Shown here: piece by piece, positions 32,575 through 40,810 of the stretch
How the letters are laid out: every line of letters starts with the position of its first letter
Position numbering within the stretch: position 1 is the stretch's first letter
Assembly (NCBI RefSeq): GCF_000300335.1
Contig: NZ_AMRM01000030.1
Location: forward strand, 1-49,430
Direction: 5' to 3'
DNA: 49,430 bases
Origin: Nitratireductor pacificus pht-3B
Lineage (GTDB): Bacteria; Pseudomonadota; Alphaproteobacteria; Rhizobiales; Rhizobiaceae
Made by a program: the position numbers and the translations under genes
The notes under the pieces: generated by a model
Told to the model about the DNA's origin: nothing
Database searches by the model: none
Seen by the model: only the letters and a program-made list of their open reading frames with translations

Positions 32575-32807
32575 CCGAACGTTACTCCCCTGCTTCTCGC
32601 CCGTCCGCTCGCGCGTTGGCCGAGCTGCGCCTCGAGACGGCGAATGAAGGCCCGTAATGAAGCGCGGTTCGCGGCAGAGAACGTCACCTGCTCACCCTCG
32701 TATGAAACGCTCGCCCTGAGGCTTCCCGTCTCGAGCTTGAATTCAGCCACGCGCGCCTGTTCGAGCTGCGCCTCAAGCGCCGCTCGCTTTTCCGGGGTCA
32801 AAACCAT
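32571..32807 (-). CDS. gpW-like head-tail joining protein
   Basis: A 78-residue protein, close to the usual 68-70: MVLTPEKRAALEAQLEQARV, then EFKLETGSLRASVSYEGEQV and RASLRAFIRRLEAQLGQR. The helix-hairpin-helix pattern matches gpW, which binds the portal. It sits between terminase and portal as in lambda. Confidence 0.78.
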   Translation of the reverse strand: MVLTPEKRAALEAQLEQARVAEFKLETGSLRASVSYEGEQVTFSAANRASLRAFIRRLEAQLGQRASGRARSRGVTFG

Positions 32808-32814
32808 GATGTTC

Positions 32815-34854
32815 CTATGAGTTCCGGCGTTTGGCGCGCTCGGCGCGCTGCAGCGCCGCTGCGACCAGTGCGCCCTTCGCTGCCTCTTGCCCACCTGAAG
32901 CGGAGGCTGGCTGGTCACCAGCCACAGGGCTGATCAGGTCCTCGAGGTCACCCTGCACCGGCTTGTCCAGCTTCGCCAGACGCTCCGCGAGCATGTCCCA
33001 TTCCTCGTCGGTCCAATAGGTGATGCCGAGACGGATGGCGCCGGCATGCGCCTGGTTCATCATGTCCAGCGCTTCATTGCGCTGGCCGGACGGCAGCTTC
33101 CAGACGTAGCGCGGATGCCCGGTCCGCGTGCGCTCCTCGACGCGGACTTCAGACGTCACCTGCTGGTAGAAATCGTCGCCCAGGCCGAGCGCGAAGCGGA
33201 CATAGCCGGCACGTTCTGGGTCATCCTTCTTCAGGTCGCGATAGAGACCGATCTTCATGATCGAGGCGTTGAAGTTGAAGAAGCGCGAGGTCCATTTCTG
33301 CTTCTTCGGCTTGCCTTTCCTGTCGAACTCACGAACCTGCGACAGGAGCCGCGCATTGTCTCGGTTATCCCCGCGCACCATGATGACGCGTGATTTTGGA
33401 TGCTTGCGAACCCAGCCCCAGACATCTTCCGTGTAGGCATTTCCGTCGATCGCGGCGATATCGGCGGAGCGCTGGTTACCCCATTCGTCCGGCCAGGTGC
33501 GCTTCAGGAGCCGGTCAAGCGCCGCGCGAACTTCCGGTTCGCTGATATGGCCCGTATGCGCACGGTAGCCAGGCAGGTGGCTGCCTGCCCGATAGTCGAC
33601 GATGCCGCGATCCATGACACAGCGGAAACGATTCCGGCCATAGCCGACCAGCTGCCACTCGACACGATCGCCCTGAACGTCCAGTCCGAGCGACAGGGCG
33701 AGCGCCTCGGCAGGGACGAGACCGCGCTTGAAGCCGGTCTCCTCGCCACGGTCGCGCAAATCTTCCCAGGCGACAGCCTTGCTCTCCGCCTCGAACGGCA
33801 GGCCGAGCCAGTCGTTGAAGAATACCTGTTCGGCGCCAGCTCCCTTCTCCTTCTCGTCTGGCCCGCCCGATTGCACCTTGAGCCACGCGCGCGCCAGCGC
33901 CTCCCAGCTTTCGAGCGGCGAATAGGCGACCCAGATGTGAAACGAGCGATGGTGGCGCGCGCGATCCGGATATTTCGCGACCCAATGTGCGCCGTTCTCT
34001 GGCGCCACCATCCAGGAGCGATGATGTTCCTCGATTTCACATCCGCAGTGCACGCAAACGAAGTGCGCCTTCTCAGGCCGCTCGGGATCTATGTGATCCC
34101 GCATGTTCTCCCACCGCAGCGCCTGCATCTCGTGACAGTGCGGGCACGGGACGTGATAGCTCTCCTGCGTTCCAAGATGAAAGTTAGTTGTGATGCGGCA
34201 GCCGGGTGAAACCAACGGCGTCGAGATCTTAAAGACCTTCCGGTTGAAGAAGGCCTTCGACCGGCTGTCCGCCTGCGTCTCGGGGTCGCCTGCTTCGTTC
34301 ATCGACCATTTGGCGAGATCGTCCTGAACCTGCTTGCGCGGCGAGATCATCGACAGACCAGCCGGCGAATTCGCGCCCGCTGCCTGGATGGCGCCCCGCC
34401 CGTCGATCCGTTCCTTGTAGAGGATCGAGTTTCCGCCATCCCGACTTGATTCAGAGAACAGGGCTCGGATCGCGTCGGTTTCCCGCACGAGCGGCATGAG
34501 CTTTGTCTTCGACCAGCGGGCGGCGTTCTCCTCGGTCGGGTGGACATAGAGGAAATCGCACGGGTCCATGTCCATGGTCCCGAGCGTGAAAATGTTCGCC
34601 AGGATCGTGCCGCCCACCTGGGCGGATTTCCCGAGCGTCACCACGCTGCACGGGTCTTCCGGCGAAAGGGCCCTCAGGATCTCCGAGAAAAACGGAAACA
34701 GCGCCTCGTTGTACGGACCCGGAAAGGCGGAGATGCGATCCGAGAAGACGATGTTCTGCTTGGCCCATGCCAGATAGTCGACGGGCGGCGGCGGTGTGGC
34801 GGCAGCGGCAAGTGCCTCGTACTTGAGCCGCTCGGGGTTGAAGAGCATGGTCAT
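32815..34854 (-). CDS. Terminase large subunit (GpA family)
   Basis: A 679-residue packaging motor and nuclease. The ATPase part has the atypical Walker-A-like VVTLGKSAQVGGTILAN typical of GpA. A four-Cys zinc site follows (CPHCHEMQALRW, VCVHCGCEIEEHH). The nuclease part begins LALSLGLDVQGDRVEWQLVG with the catalytic Asp and continues SADIAAIDGNAYTEDVWGW. The full length and all motifs suggest it is functional. It overlaps the small-subunit gene by 4 bases. Confidence 0.95.
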   Translation of the reverse strand: MTMLFNPERLKYEALAAAATPPPPVDYLAWAKQNIVFSDRISAFPGPYNEALFPFFSEILRALSPEDPCSVVTLGKSAQVGGTILANIFTLGTMDMDPCDFLYVHPTEENAARWSKTKLMPLVRETDAIRALFSESSRDGGNSILYKERIDGRGAIQAAGANSPAGLSMISPRKQVQDDLAKWSMNEAGDPETQADSRSKAFFNRKVFKISTPLVSPGCRITTNFHLGTQESYHVPCPHCHEMQALRWENMRDHIDPERPEKAHFVCVHCGCEIEEHHRSWMVAPENGAHWVAKYPDRARHHRSFHIWVAYSPLESWEALARAWLKVQSGGPDEKEKGAGAEQVFFNDWLGLPFEAESKAVAWEDLRDRGEETGFKRGLVPAEALALSLGLDVQGDRVEWQLVGYGRNRFRCVMDRGIVDYRAGSHLPGYRAHTGHISEPEVRAALDRLLKRTWPDEWGNQRSADIAAIDGNAYTEDVWGWVRKHPKSRVIMVRGDNRDNARLLSQVREFDRKGKPKKQKWTSRFFNFNASIMKIGLYRDLKKDDPERAGYVRFALGLGDDFYQQVTSEVRVEERTRTGHPRYVWKLPSGQRNEALDMMNQAHAGAIRLGITYWTDEEWDMLAERLAKLDKPVQGDLEDLISPVAGDQPASASGGQEAAKGALVAAALQRAERAKRRNS

Positions 34855-35474
34855 GAGGCGGACCGCAGCTCTGTGCCGTCCTGCTCAGACACCATTGCCG
34901 GCACTGCCTCGGCCTGTGCCCGGTAGGATGCTGCCGCCTTTGCGCGGATCTCGCGGAACGCCTTCTGCAAGACTTGCTGTGCATCCCGCTCCGGAATGGC
35001 GAACTCCGCCGAAATTGCATTCGCCAGGTCGCGCAGGCCCTGCTCCATTACCTTGAACGCCTCGCCCACCGCCCGGCCCAACTCTCGGCGGGCTGCGTCG
35101 GCCAGCATGTATCGGCCGCAGGCCAACGCCTCTTCACGCTCCGCCTGCGCAGTCTTGATGCGCTGCTGCTTCAGGCGCTCCGCCGCCAGCTCGTCGTGCA
35201 CCGGCTCAACTGTCAGGCGCTGCGACGGCCTGGAGTCCGCCTGCGAGCGCACTGCCGCGCCGTTGCCACCAAGGCGCTGCGACGGCTCGAGTGTTTTGTG
35301 AAGCTGGGCCTGCGCCAAGGCTGGCCGTATTCGCGCAAGCCGGCCCACTCCCTCGATCGCCTCGCCGAAGATCTTGCCCTCGGCTATGTATTGCGAGACG
35401 CGACCGGGCGTAACGCCGACAAGGCGCGCGAAGTCGCCCTTCGCCATCGTCTCGACTTTAGCGGTTTCGCTCAT
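34851..35474 (-). CDS. Terminase small subunit-like DNA-binding protein
   Basis: A 207-residue protein with an N-terminal helix-turn-helix (KGDFARLVGVTPGRVSQYI), a helical dimerisation region and a C-terminal helical segment (ARRELGRAVGEAFKVMEQG). It lies directly before the GpA-type large subunit, with which it should recognise the packaging site. The N-terminal layout resembles Nu1-like proteins. Confidence 0.78.
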   Translation of the reverse strand: MSETAKVETMAKGDFARLVGVTPGRVSQYIAEGKIFGEAIEGVGRLARIRPALAQAQLHKTLEPSQRLGGNGAAVRSQADSRPSQRLTVEPVHDELAAERLKQQRIKTAQAEREEALACGRYMLADAARRELGRAVGEAFKVMEQGLRDLANAISAEFAIPERDAQQVLQKAFREIRAKAAASYRAQAEAVPAMVSEQDGTELRSAS

Positions 35475-35522
35475 CTTTAGGCTTCGACTTTAGGCTTTCA
35501 AAATCGGCTCAGACTGCCGAAA

Positions 35523-35548
35523 CCCCGCGGTTCGAATTACTCGCGGGG
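35523..35548. other. 7-bp inverted repeat in the terminase leader
   Basis: CCCCGCG and CGCGGGG with a 12-base loop in the 148-base gap upstream of the terminase gene. It could be part of a packaging (cos/pac) or regulatory site. Nothing more specific can be seen. Confidence 0.3.
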
Positions 35549-35622
35549 CCGGGTTGGCCAGGAAGGACCCAAACGCTCGTTGTGGCCGCATGGTATTGGG
35601 TCGACGGCCCGCTTGGAGGCTG

Positions 35623-36387
35623 TCAGCGGTTCGGGCGGCGCAAGATCAGGTCCGCGGAGCGCTTGAAGTTGATCGGCAGGCGCGCGCGCGCTGTTTCGGC
35701 CGCCCACCGTTTCCAATCGAAGATGTCGGCATAGTCAGGGGCAGCGCTGACGAACACGAACACAGGTGATATTGCGCCCCGACGGTCCCGCTGCCATATG
35801 CCCCTTGGCAAGCCAGTCGGTCGCACCGATCCGATACGGGGCGCGTCCTTTCCGTATGACACGAAGTATCGCGCCGCACCCCGCCTCCCCTTGGCCGCCT
35901 TGCTTGCCCGGCTCTCATTGCCGGTTCGGCTGTCGCCGAGCTGAAGCTGTGCCAGCACCTTCGAATAGACACCGCGTGGCACGTTGCCATGCGCATTCAA
36001 CTTCAGCCCCTTGCCAGGCAATGCATGTTCGGTGGAAAGCATGATGCCGGCGTGAATCAATCGCTTTTCCCAGCGCGTGTGTGGGCGGCGCCCGCCCTTG
36101 ATCTGCGTCATCAGGTACTTTCCGGCGGGCGTGCCCTTCGGCGCGAAATCCTTGAAGTAGACCTCCGCCGACAATCCACGTTTGTTGGCCGGGCGCACGA
36201 ATGCGGCGTTGAGCGTCCAGCGTGTCGGCCGGTCAAAAACGCGCATCATCCATTTTCTGGAGTTCGTCTGGATATCTTTCGCCGTCCAGGTCAGCGCACG
36301 GGCCGCCGCAAAGGGCAGATCGCGCCCGAGGTCCTTCGCCAGCTTCCGCTCGAATTCCTGCTGGTTGAAGGTGACTGATGCCTTCAC
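35623..36387 (-). CDS. Phage minor structural protein, gpZ-like
   Basis: A 254-residue basic protein. The start MKASVTFNQQEFERKLAKDL, the sequence RALTWTAKDIQTNSRKWM, KGTPAGKYLMTQIKGGRR and GNVPRGVYSKVLAQLQ follow the pattern of prophage minor tail / virion morphogenesis proteins (gpZ-like). Its place before the terminase genes, away from the other tail genes, is unusual but occurs in rhizobial siphophages. Family assignment is moderate. Confidence 0.6.
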   Translation of the reverse strand: MKASVTFNQQEFERKLAKDLGRDLPFAAARALTWTAKDIQTNSRKWMMRVFDRPTRWTLNAAFVRPANKRGLSAEVYFKDFAPKGTPAGKYLMTQIKGGRRPHTRWEKRLIHAGIMLSTEHALPGKGLKLNAHGNVPRGVYSKVLAQLQLGDSRTGNESRASKAAKGRRGAARYFVSYGKDAPRIGSVRPTGLPRGIWQRDRRGAISPVFVFVSAAPDYADIFDWKRWAAETARARLPINFKRSADLILRRPNR

Positions 36388-36604
36388 GCACTAGCCTCGC
36401 ACTTTCGATGCGCTGCCCGATGTCATGATCGAACGAGATGTACCGCGGTTACCCGCGACCATGACCCTGAATTGTAGATATAGCTTCGCCAAGGGGCCCG
36501 ATGCATCCCGGCAGATCGCCGTCTCATCAAGCAGGGTTGGAGGGCGTCTCGTGCACGCCTGTCGGCGCAGTTCCGTCCACCCCAGTGGCCTTGGGTCGAA
36601 ATGG
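36388..36604 (-). other. Gap before the late genes, possible late leader
   Basis: This 217-base gap separates the NusG-like gene from the late genes. No plausible gene is found. It holds a small hairpin CGCGG/CCGCG (36444-36457) and AT-richer sequence near 36470-36485. It is a reasonable place for a late promoter, a terminator or the site where the phage NusG loads. No specific element can be assigned. Confidence 0.35.
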
Positions 36605-37258
36605 CTAACGCAGCTTTCGCACCTGGTCAAGATCGAGATCGACGGGCGCCACGCGCCCGAAGATCGCCACCTCAACCCTCATCCGCCCATGCGCATCGTC
36701 CGGCCGCATCACCGTCCCGCCGAAGCCGTCGAACGGCCCGTCCGTCACCAGCACCTCGTCGCCCACCACGAACAGCGCCGGCGCCTTCGCCTTTTTGTGC
36801 GGTCTTTTGCGCGCAATCCTGATGATCTGCGCCATTGCCGCCTCATGCATCCGCGACGGCCGATCGCTCGAAGGAACGAGCCTGTGCACCCCGTCATAGG
36901 TCAGCACGCCCGCCCAACACGGCTCCCCGGGCGAAAGCAGCACGAAGATATAGCCCGGATACATCGGCCGGCGGACGACCTTCTTGCCTTTTCCGCGCGG
37001 CAGTTTTTCCACAACTCTTTCGCGCGGGCAGAAGGCCCTGATCCTATCGCGCATCAGCCGAATCGCCGTGGCGATCTCGTCTCCGGGCCGGACCGCGGCG
37101 AGATACCAGAACGGCCCGCCGCGAACGCCATCCGGCTGCCGGTCCCGCGCCTGCCGCCTCAGCCAGGCGACCAGATCGAGTTCCGCCGTGGTCTTGGCGA
37201 TGCGCCGGTGCGCGCGTTCCGCATCGATGAAGTTCAGTACCGGAGCCTCGTGCATCAT
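36605..37258 (-). CDS. Phage NusG-like transcription antitermination factor
   Basis: A 217-residue protein. Residues about 45-150 resemble the NGN domain (PFWYLAAVRPGDEIATAI, RRPMYPGYIFVLLSPGEP, GVHRLVPSSDRPSRM). A KOW domain follows (FVVGDEVLVTDGPFDGFGG ... VAIFGRVAPVDLDLDQVRK). The YPGYIFV and GPFDG motifs are diagnostic of NusG/RfaH. Specialised paralogues bind RNA polymerase on chosen operons. It lies last in the early region, right before the late genes, so it probably drives late read-through. It overlaps the replication gene by 4 bases. Confidence 0.88.
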   Translation of the reverse strand: MMHEAPVLNFIDAERAHRRIAKTTAELDLVAWLRRQARDRQPDGVRGGPFWYLAAVRPGDEIATAIRLMRDRIRAFCPRERVVEKLPRGKGKKVVRRPMYPGYIFVLLSPGEPCWAGVLTYDGVHRLVPSSDRPSRMHEAAMAQIIRIARKRPHKKAKAPALFVVGDEVLVTDGPFDGFGGTVMRPDDAHGRMRVEVAIFGRVAPVDLDLDQVRKLR

Positions 37259-38487
37259 TCCTCCGCCTCAGCCTGTTCATCACCTTGGTCGATTGCCGCC
37301 TTGAACGCTTCCAGCCCAGCCGGTCCGCCTTTAGGACAGAAAACCACGTCGAGGCCGTCAAACACCGGCATCCACTGCCAGCCCCGCGCATCGAACTCCG
37401 CCCGCCAGGCGGCGAGCATCGCGCTTTCTTTGGGCACCGGCTCCATTGCCGATGCGAGACCGTGCCAACGCCGATCAAACACCGCCCCGCCTTTCTGGTT
37501 CTGCGACGCCCGCCACCACCAGACCGCCGGCCAGGCGGCACGCAACTGAGAGTCCGTCAGGAACGGCCGCGCCGCCAGAACCGCGTCCGCCGGCCCGTCG
37601 AGCATCTTGCCGAACAGAAACGCCATGCCTGCCGGTCCAAGGCACTTCGCCCAGCCTTCCGGTTGCTGCCGGTCTGCCGGGCCCAACTTGGCCTGGCGCA
37701 GGTCGTCGGCGCGTTTGAGGATCATCGGATCGAGCGCGTTCCACGCCTTGTCGCGCAGGAAGTTCCCCGGCGGCTGCGGGGCGATCTTGCGGGCCCCGAG
37801 GTCGAGAAGGTAGGGATCGCGCCAGCGCTCGGCCTCGGCCCGTTCCTCTGGCGACAGCGCCGCGAAATGGCGACCGATGTAGCCGAGCGAGGATTTCTCC
37901 CAATCCTGCCACACGCCCGCCAGAAATCCGCGACCGGAGCAGAAGCGCGCCACCCGCTTCTCGAAATCTGCGCTGCCCGGCCTGTCCGCCTTCGCGGCCT
38001 CTGCGATTTCCCCTTCTTCCCGCTCGCCCTCGCGCGCCTCTCTCTCGATCGGTTCTATTGGTGGTTCTTCTGACGGTTCAGCCTTATAGGGGGGTGTGGG
38101 GGGAACGGCACCATTTGCCGGTGGTGGCGGCGTCATTTGCCGGTGGTCGCAGCAGGATTTGCCGGTGGTCTTACCCTCACCACCGGCAGGATTTGCCGGT
38201 GGTCGGGCGGGTGTTTCGGTGGCCATCGCCAGGCGGATTTCGTCGGCCTGGAACGTCCCGCCGCCGCCGCGCCGCCGCTCGACCGCGATCAGTCCCGCCT
38301 CCTCCAGCTTGCGCTTCCAGTCGCGAATGGCGCGCTCGGAAAGCTCCGTGTCGCTCATCAGCCGCGCGTCGGAAGGCCAGCAGCGGCCGTTCTCGTCGGC
38401 ATAGTTGGCCAGCGCATAGAGCAGCAGCTTGCCGGACGCCCCGCCCGCCTCGATTTTCGATACCCATGCGGTCGCCTGCCAGCTCAT
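37255..38487 (-). CDS. Phage replication initiator-like protein (N-terminal winged helix)
   Basis: A 410-residue protein. Residues about 1-85 are an HTH_36-type winged helix (LLLYALANYADENGRCWPSD, ELSERAIRDWKRKLEEAGLI). A Pro-rich linker (about 95-150) is encoded by a repeat-bearing stretch, and a C-terminal domain of unknown type is Trp-rich. The layout is like lambda O and other initiators whose gene contains the origin. It sits between a methyltransferase and nusG with 4-base overlaps. The initiator role is inferred from HTH plus internal iterons, since no helicase or primase gene is visible nearby. Confidence 0.68.
   Translation of the reverse strand: MSWQATAWVSKIEAGGASGKLLLYALANYADENGRCWPSDARLMSDTELSERAIRDWKRKLEEAGLIAVERRRGGGGTFQADEIRLAMATETPARPPANPAGGEGKTTGKSCCDHRQMTPPPPANGAVPPTPPYKAEPSEEPPIEPIEREAREGEREEGEIAEAAKADRPGSADFEKRVARFCSGRGFLAGVWQDWEKSSLGYIGRHFAALSPEERAEAERWRDPYLLDLGARKIAPQPPGNFLRDKAWNALDPMILKRADDLRQAKLGPADRQQPEGWAKCLGPAGMAFLFGKMLDGPADAVLAARPFLTDSQLRAAWPAVWWWRASQNQKGGAVFDRRWHGLASAMEPVPKESAMLAAWRAEFDARGWQWMPVFDGLDVVFCPKGGPAGLEAFKAAIDQGDEQAEAEE
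38113..38203. repeat. Iterons inside the replication gene, candidate phage origin
   Basis: Four exact copies of ATTTGCCGGTGGT start at 38113, 38135, 38157 and 38191 (steps of 22, 22 and 34). An inverted 10-base copy ACCACCGGCA lies at 38179-38188, forming a GCCGGTGGT/ACCACCGGC hairpin with the third copy. Because 22 is not a multiple of 3 the copies are read in all three frames (PPPANG, DHRQMT, TTGKS, RPPANP). The conservation is therefore of DNA and not of protein. This is the organisation of lambda ori within gene O. Confidence 0.72.
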
Positions 38488-39179
38488 TCCGCCGCCTCCA
38501 AAGCAATATCCTCAAGGGCGGCTCGCCCCCACTGGTCGGCCATGGCGTCGGCCATGCCCGGAAAGAACCGGCTACGCTCCTTGCCTCGGTCCGCTCCGGG
38601 CGACATGCGCCAAACCCGGTTCCAGCGCTTCCATTCATCCGACCCCTTGACCGGCTCGGGCAGGCGGTCGGTTTCCACCAGCGTAGGTAGGCCGCGCAGA
38701 TACCAGCCCGTGGCCTTGTACTCGGGATGACCGAACCAGAACGGCTGAACCATATGCGGGCGCGGAAGGTCTGCCGGCATGCGCTCGCGCGCCAGGTCGT
38801 GCATTTCGGGGTTTTCAATGGCAACGCGCGGGATGGGAGCACGCCAGCACTCCGTGAAAAGGCTCACGCCCTCGTCAAACTCCGCTTTCAGATCGTCCCA
38901 GCTGCGGCCCCGCGGCAGCTTCTTCGGCGGCGTCATCTTGCCGGCCCCGGAGAGCCATCGACGACCCGATCGGCAAAGTCTGGTACAGGGCGGGTGCGCA
39001 ACAATCAGCAGATCCCATTCCTGCGCCAGAAGGCCGCGCAGATCGCCGACGATATGTCTATTGCTGCGATCGTCGGCAGGCAGGAGATCGCAGGACCACG
39101 CGTCATGCCCGCGCGCAGCAAAGGCGCGTCTGACGATGCCGGAATACTCGCACCCGATCAGAACACGCATCCCGCTCAT
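38484..39179 (-). CDS. Cytosine-methyltransferase-like phage protein
   Basis: A 231-residue protein. The SAM-binding start RVLIGCEYSGIVRRAFAARG, the acidic DLLPADDRSN and DLLIVAHPPCTRLC with the Pro-Cys of C5-cytosine methyltransferases are present. A methyltransferase-like middle follows (VAIENPEMHDLA, with ENP). It is shorter than true C5 enzymes and lacks an obvious target-recognition domain. Such short forms are widespread in phages with untested activity. ATG 39179 has GGAGG 8 bases upstream and overlaps the previous stop. Confidence 0.72.
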   Translation of the reverse strand: MSGMRVLIGCEYSGIVRRAFAARGHDAWSCDLLPADDRSNRHIVGDLRGLLAQEWDLLIVAHPPCTRLCRSGRRWLSGAGKMTPPKKLPRGRSWDDLKAEFDEGVSLFTECWRAPIPRVAIENPEMHDLARERMPADLPRPHMVQPFWFGHPEYKATGWYLRGLPTLVETDRLPEPVKGSDEWKRWNRVWRMSPGADRGKERSRFFPGMADAMADQWGRAALEDIALEAAE

Positions 39180-39751
39180 CCCGCCGTCCTCCATGCCTGA
39201 AATTCCGCGCGCAGCGCCTTCCAGCGCGCCGCCGCCTTCCCGTTGTCGTTCAGATCGCGCCGCGAGGTGACGCCGAGCACGGAGCGCAGGCGCTGCGCCG
39301 TCCGCGCGTCGGTCGCCGGTTTCTCCAGCCCGTGCCGCTCGGCGAGAAAGGTCTTGAAGGCCGGCTCCGTGCATTTCATCGCCGCCTCGGCGGCAAAGTC
39401 CTTCGGCTCCGGCTGCGCGGCAGCCGTCCCAGCGCCCGACCGGGCGTCGGGGCCTTTGCCCCGCCCCGCCGGAGCGCCCTCGGCGCGCGCGGCAAGGGAA
39501 GCAATCGCGCGGTCCACCAGGCTGAGGAGAAACCGGATCGTCTCCGGCGCGGTGGCGATGAACCGCCCCTCGTCGAAGGTCGCTTCGGAAAGCCGCGCGA
39601 GCACCACGAAGGCGCCATGCTCGTCCACCGCCTCGATCAGCGGTCCTGTGTCGTCATGGGCGAGCTGCCAGTTCCGGGAATCGAGTGAGGAGAGCCCGGC
39701 GCGGATCGCACGCAGCCTTTCGCCATCCGTGGGAGCGGCCTGTGCGTTCAT
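39176..39751 (-). CDS. Hypothetical early phage protein, 191 residues
   Basis: An N-terminal part (RAIRAGLSSLDSRNWQLAHD, LIEAVDEHGAFVVLARL) is similar to widespread phage-encoded proteins that begin with a short alpha/beta domain. A basic C-terminal region follows (FKTFLAERHGLEKPATDART, with QRLRSVLGVTSRRDL). It may contact DNA. No confident family. ATG 39751 overlaps the preceding stop by 4 bases. Confidence 0.6.
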   Translation of the reverse strand: MNAQAAPTDGERLRAIRAGLSSLDSRNWQLAHDDTGPLIEAVDEHGAFVVLARLSEATFDEGRFIATAPETIRFLLSLVDRAIASLAARAEGAPAGRGKGPDARSGAGTAAAQPEPKDFAAEAAMKCTEPAFKTFLAERHGLEKPATDARTAQRLRSVLGVTSRRDLNDNGKAAARWKALRAEFQAWRTAG

Positions 39752-40227
39752 CCCTCGCCCCCGTCCCCGCCATGGCCGGCGAGCTGGGCGAACACGGCGC
39801 CGCCGCGATGCGTCAGCCGGTAGGCCTGCACGGTCAGGCGACTTCCTGTGCCGACGCGGGCGATATAGCCATGCATCACCAGCCATGAGAGGCCGTTGCG
39901 CACGCCGCTCCAGCTTCCCGTATCGAGCAGCATCTGGAATCCGGAGATCGAATAGCGGCAGGCGCCATCGCGGCCCGCATGCGTGCCGATCAGATAGATC
40001 AAACCGGATTGCAGCATGGTCAGGCCGGTCGCAAGGTCGCGCCCGTGCCCACCCGACAATTGCCGCGCATCGTCGCCGTCGATCACCGCGTCGAGCAGCC
40101 CGCCGGCGAGGATGGCGTTGATCGCAGCCTTGACGAGCACCTGTGGCAGGAGGTGCCGTCGCTCGGCCTCGGCGCAGAGCGCCCGTGTGGTTTCCGCCGT
40201 AAAGCCGACGCGCAGGCTCTCGCTCAT
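39748..40227 (-). CDS. Hypothetical early phage protein, 159 residues, winged-helix-like end
   Basis: N-terminal helix-rich segment with a ribbon-helix-helix-like look (RVGFTAETTRALCAEAERRH). The C-terminal half carries NGLSWLVMHGYIARVGTGSR, then LTVQAYRLTHRGGAVFAQL. The latter pattern fits a winged helix. It is possibly a regulator or replication accessory factor. It overlaps neighbours by 4 bases on each side. Confidence 0.58.
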   Translation of the reverse strand: MSESLRVGFTAETTRALCAEAERRHLLPQVLVKAAINAILAGGLLDAVIDGDDARQLSGGHGRDLATGLTMLQSGLIYLIGTHAGRDGACRYSISGFQMLLDTGSWSGVRNGLSWLVMHGYIARVGTGSRLTVQAYRLTHRGGAVFAQLAGHGGDGGEG

Positions 40228-40517
40228 GCCCCGCCTCCCGCCGCAAATTCGGCCATGGCGTTCTGAAACCGGCAGAGCCCGCCGGCGAGCCCCGGCGCCA
40301 GCCTCCCGTCCGCCCCGCGCACCGCGCGCATCGCCGTCAGGCGGAACTCGACGAAGGCTATGCCCGCCTCGAAGCGCCGCTTCTGGCAGATCGCCAGCAC
40401 CACGCCCTGATATTTGTGCAGGATGGCGTCCGGCACGGCGAGCAGCAGCCGCGCCAGCGCCCGGTCGCCGTCGGCCTCGTGCATCTGGCGCAGGATCGGC
40501 AGCATGGTGTCGGTCAT
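40224..40517 (-). CDS. Hypothetical early phage protein, 97 residues
   Basis: All-helical small protein (LPILRQMHEADGDRALARLL, CQKRRFEAGIAFVEFRLTAM). No motif is recognised. It overlaps both neighbours by 4 bases, so it belongs to the tightly packed early operon. Confidence 0.55.
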   Translation of the reverse strand: MTDTMLPILRQMHEADGDRALARLLLAVPDAILHKYQGVVLAICQKRRFEAGIAFVEFRLTAMRAVRGADGRLAPGLAGGLCRFQNAMAEFAAGGGA

Positions 40518-40810
40518 GGCCGAACTCCTGCTTCACGTGGAGCAGACAGTGAAACAGTCTGTTTTTGAACGCTTTTCCCGCTGCCGATCGCGCGCCTTCC
40601 CTCGGTCAGGAAGGCGAAGGGATCGAGCTCCAGCGCCTTGCACACGGCCAGCATGTTGGCCGCCGATACGATCTGGCAGCTGCAGGCGCGCGACAGCATC
40701 GGGATGTTCAGCATCGGCCATGCGGCAACGGCTGCACGGTAGGAAAGCCCGCGCCGCCCCAGAGCCGCTTGCACGGCGCAGGCAAAGGCATCACGGTCGA
40801 TCTCAGCCAT
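40514..40810 (-). CDS. HTH (XRE-like) phage regulator, 98 residues
   Basis: The product begins MAEIDRDAFACAVQAALGRR and continues GLSYRAAVAAWPMLNIPMLS, ANMLAVCKALELDPFAFL. This is the helix-turn-helix pattern of lambda-repressor-like proteins, though the central helix is divergent. ATG 40810 has GGAGG 8 bases upstream. It may regulate early genes. The C-terminal tail is basic. Confidence 0.6.
   Translation of the reverse strand: MAEIDRDAFACAVQAALGRRGLSYRAAVAAWPMLNIPMLSRACSCQIVSAANMLAVCKALELDPFAFLTEGRRAIGSGKSVQKQTVSLSAPREAGVRP

Noticed and set aside
35523-35560. tRNA-like T-loop (GGTTCGAATT) in the terminase leader
   Set aside because: The flanking bases do not form a T stem or acceptor stem, and no anticodon or D arm is present.
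36391-36675. Minus-strand frame after the NusG gene
   Set aside because: Ser/Arg/Trp-rich composition, no ribosome-binding site, and heavy overlap with the NusG gene end.
38113-38203. Protein-level repeat in the replication protein
   Set aside because: The DNA repeats are read in three different frames, so the protein has no matching repeat. They are treated as DNA elements.
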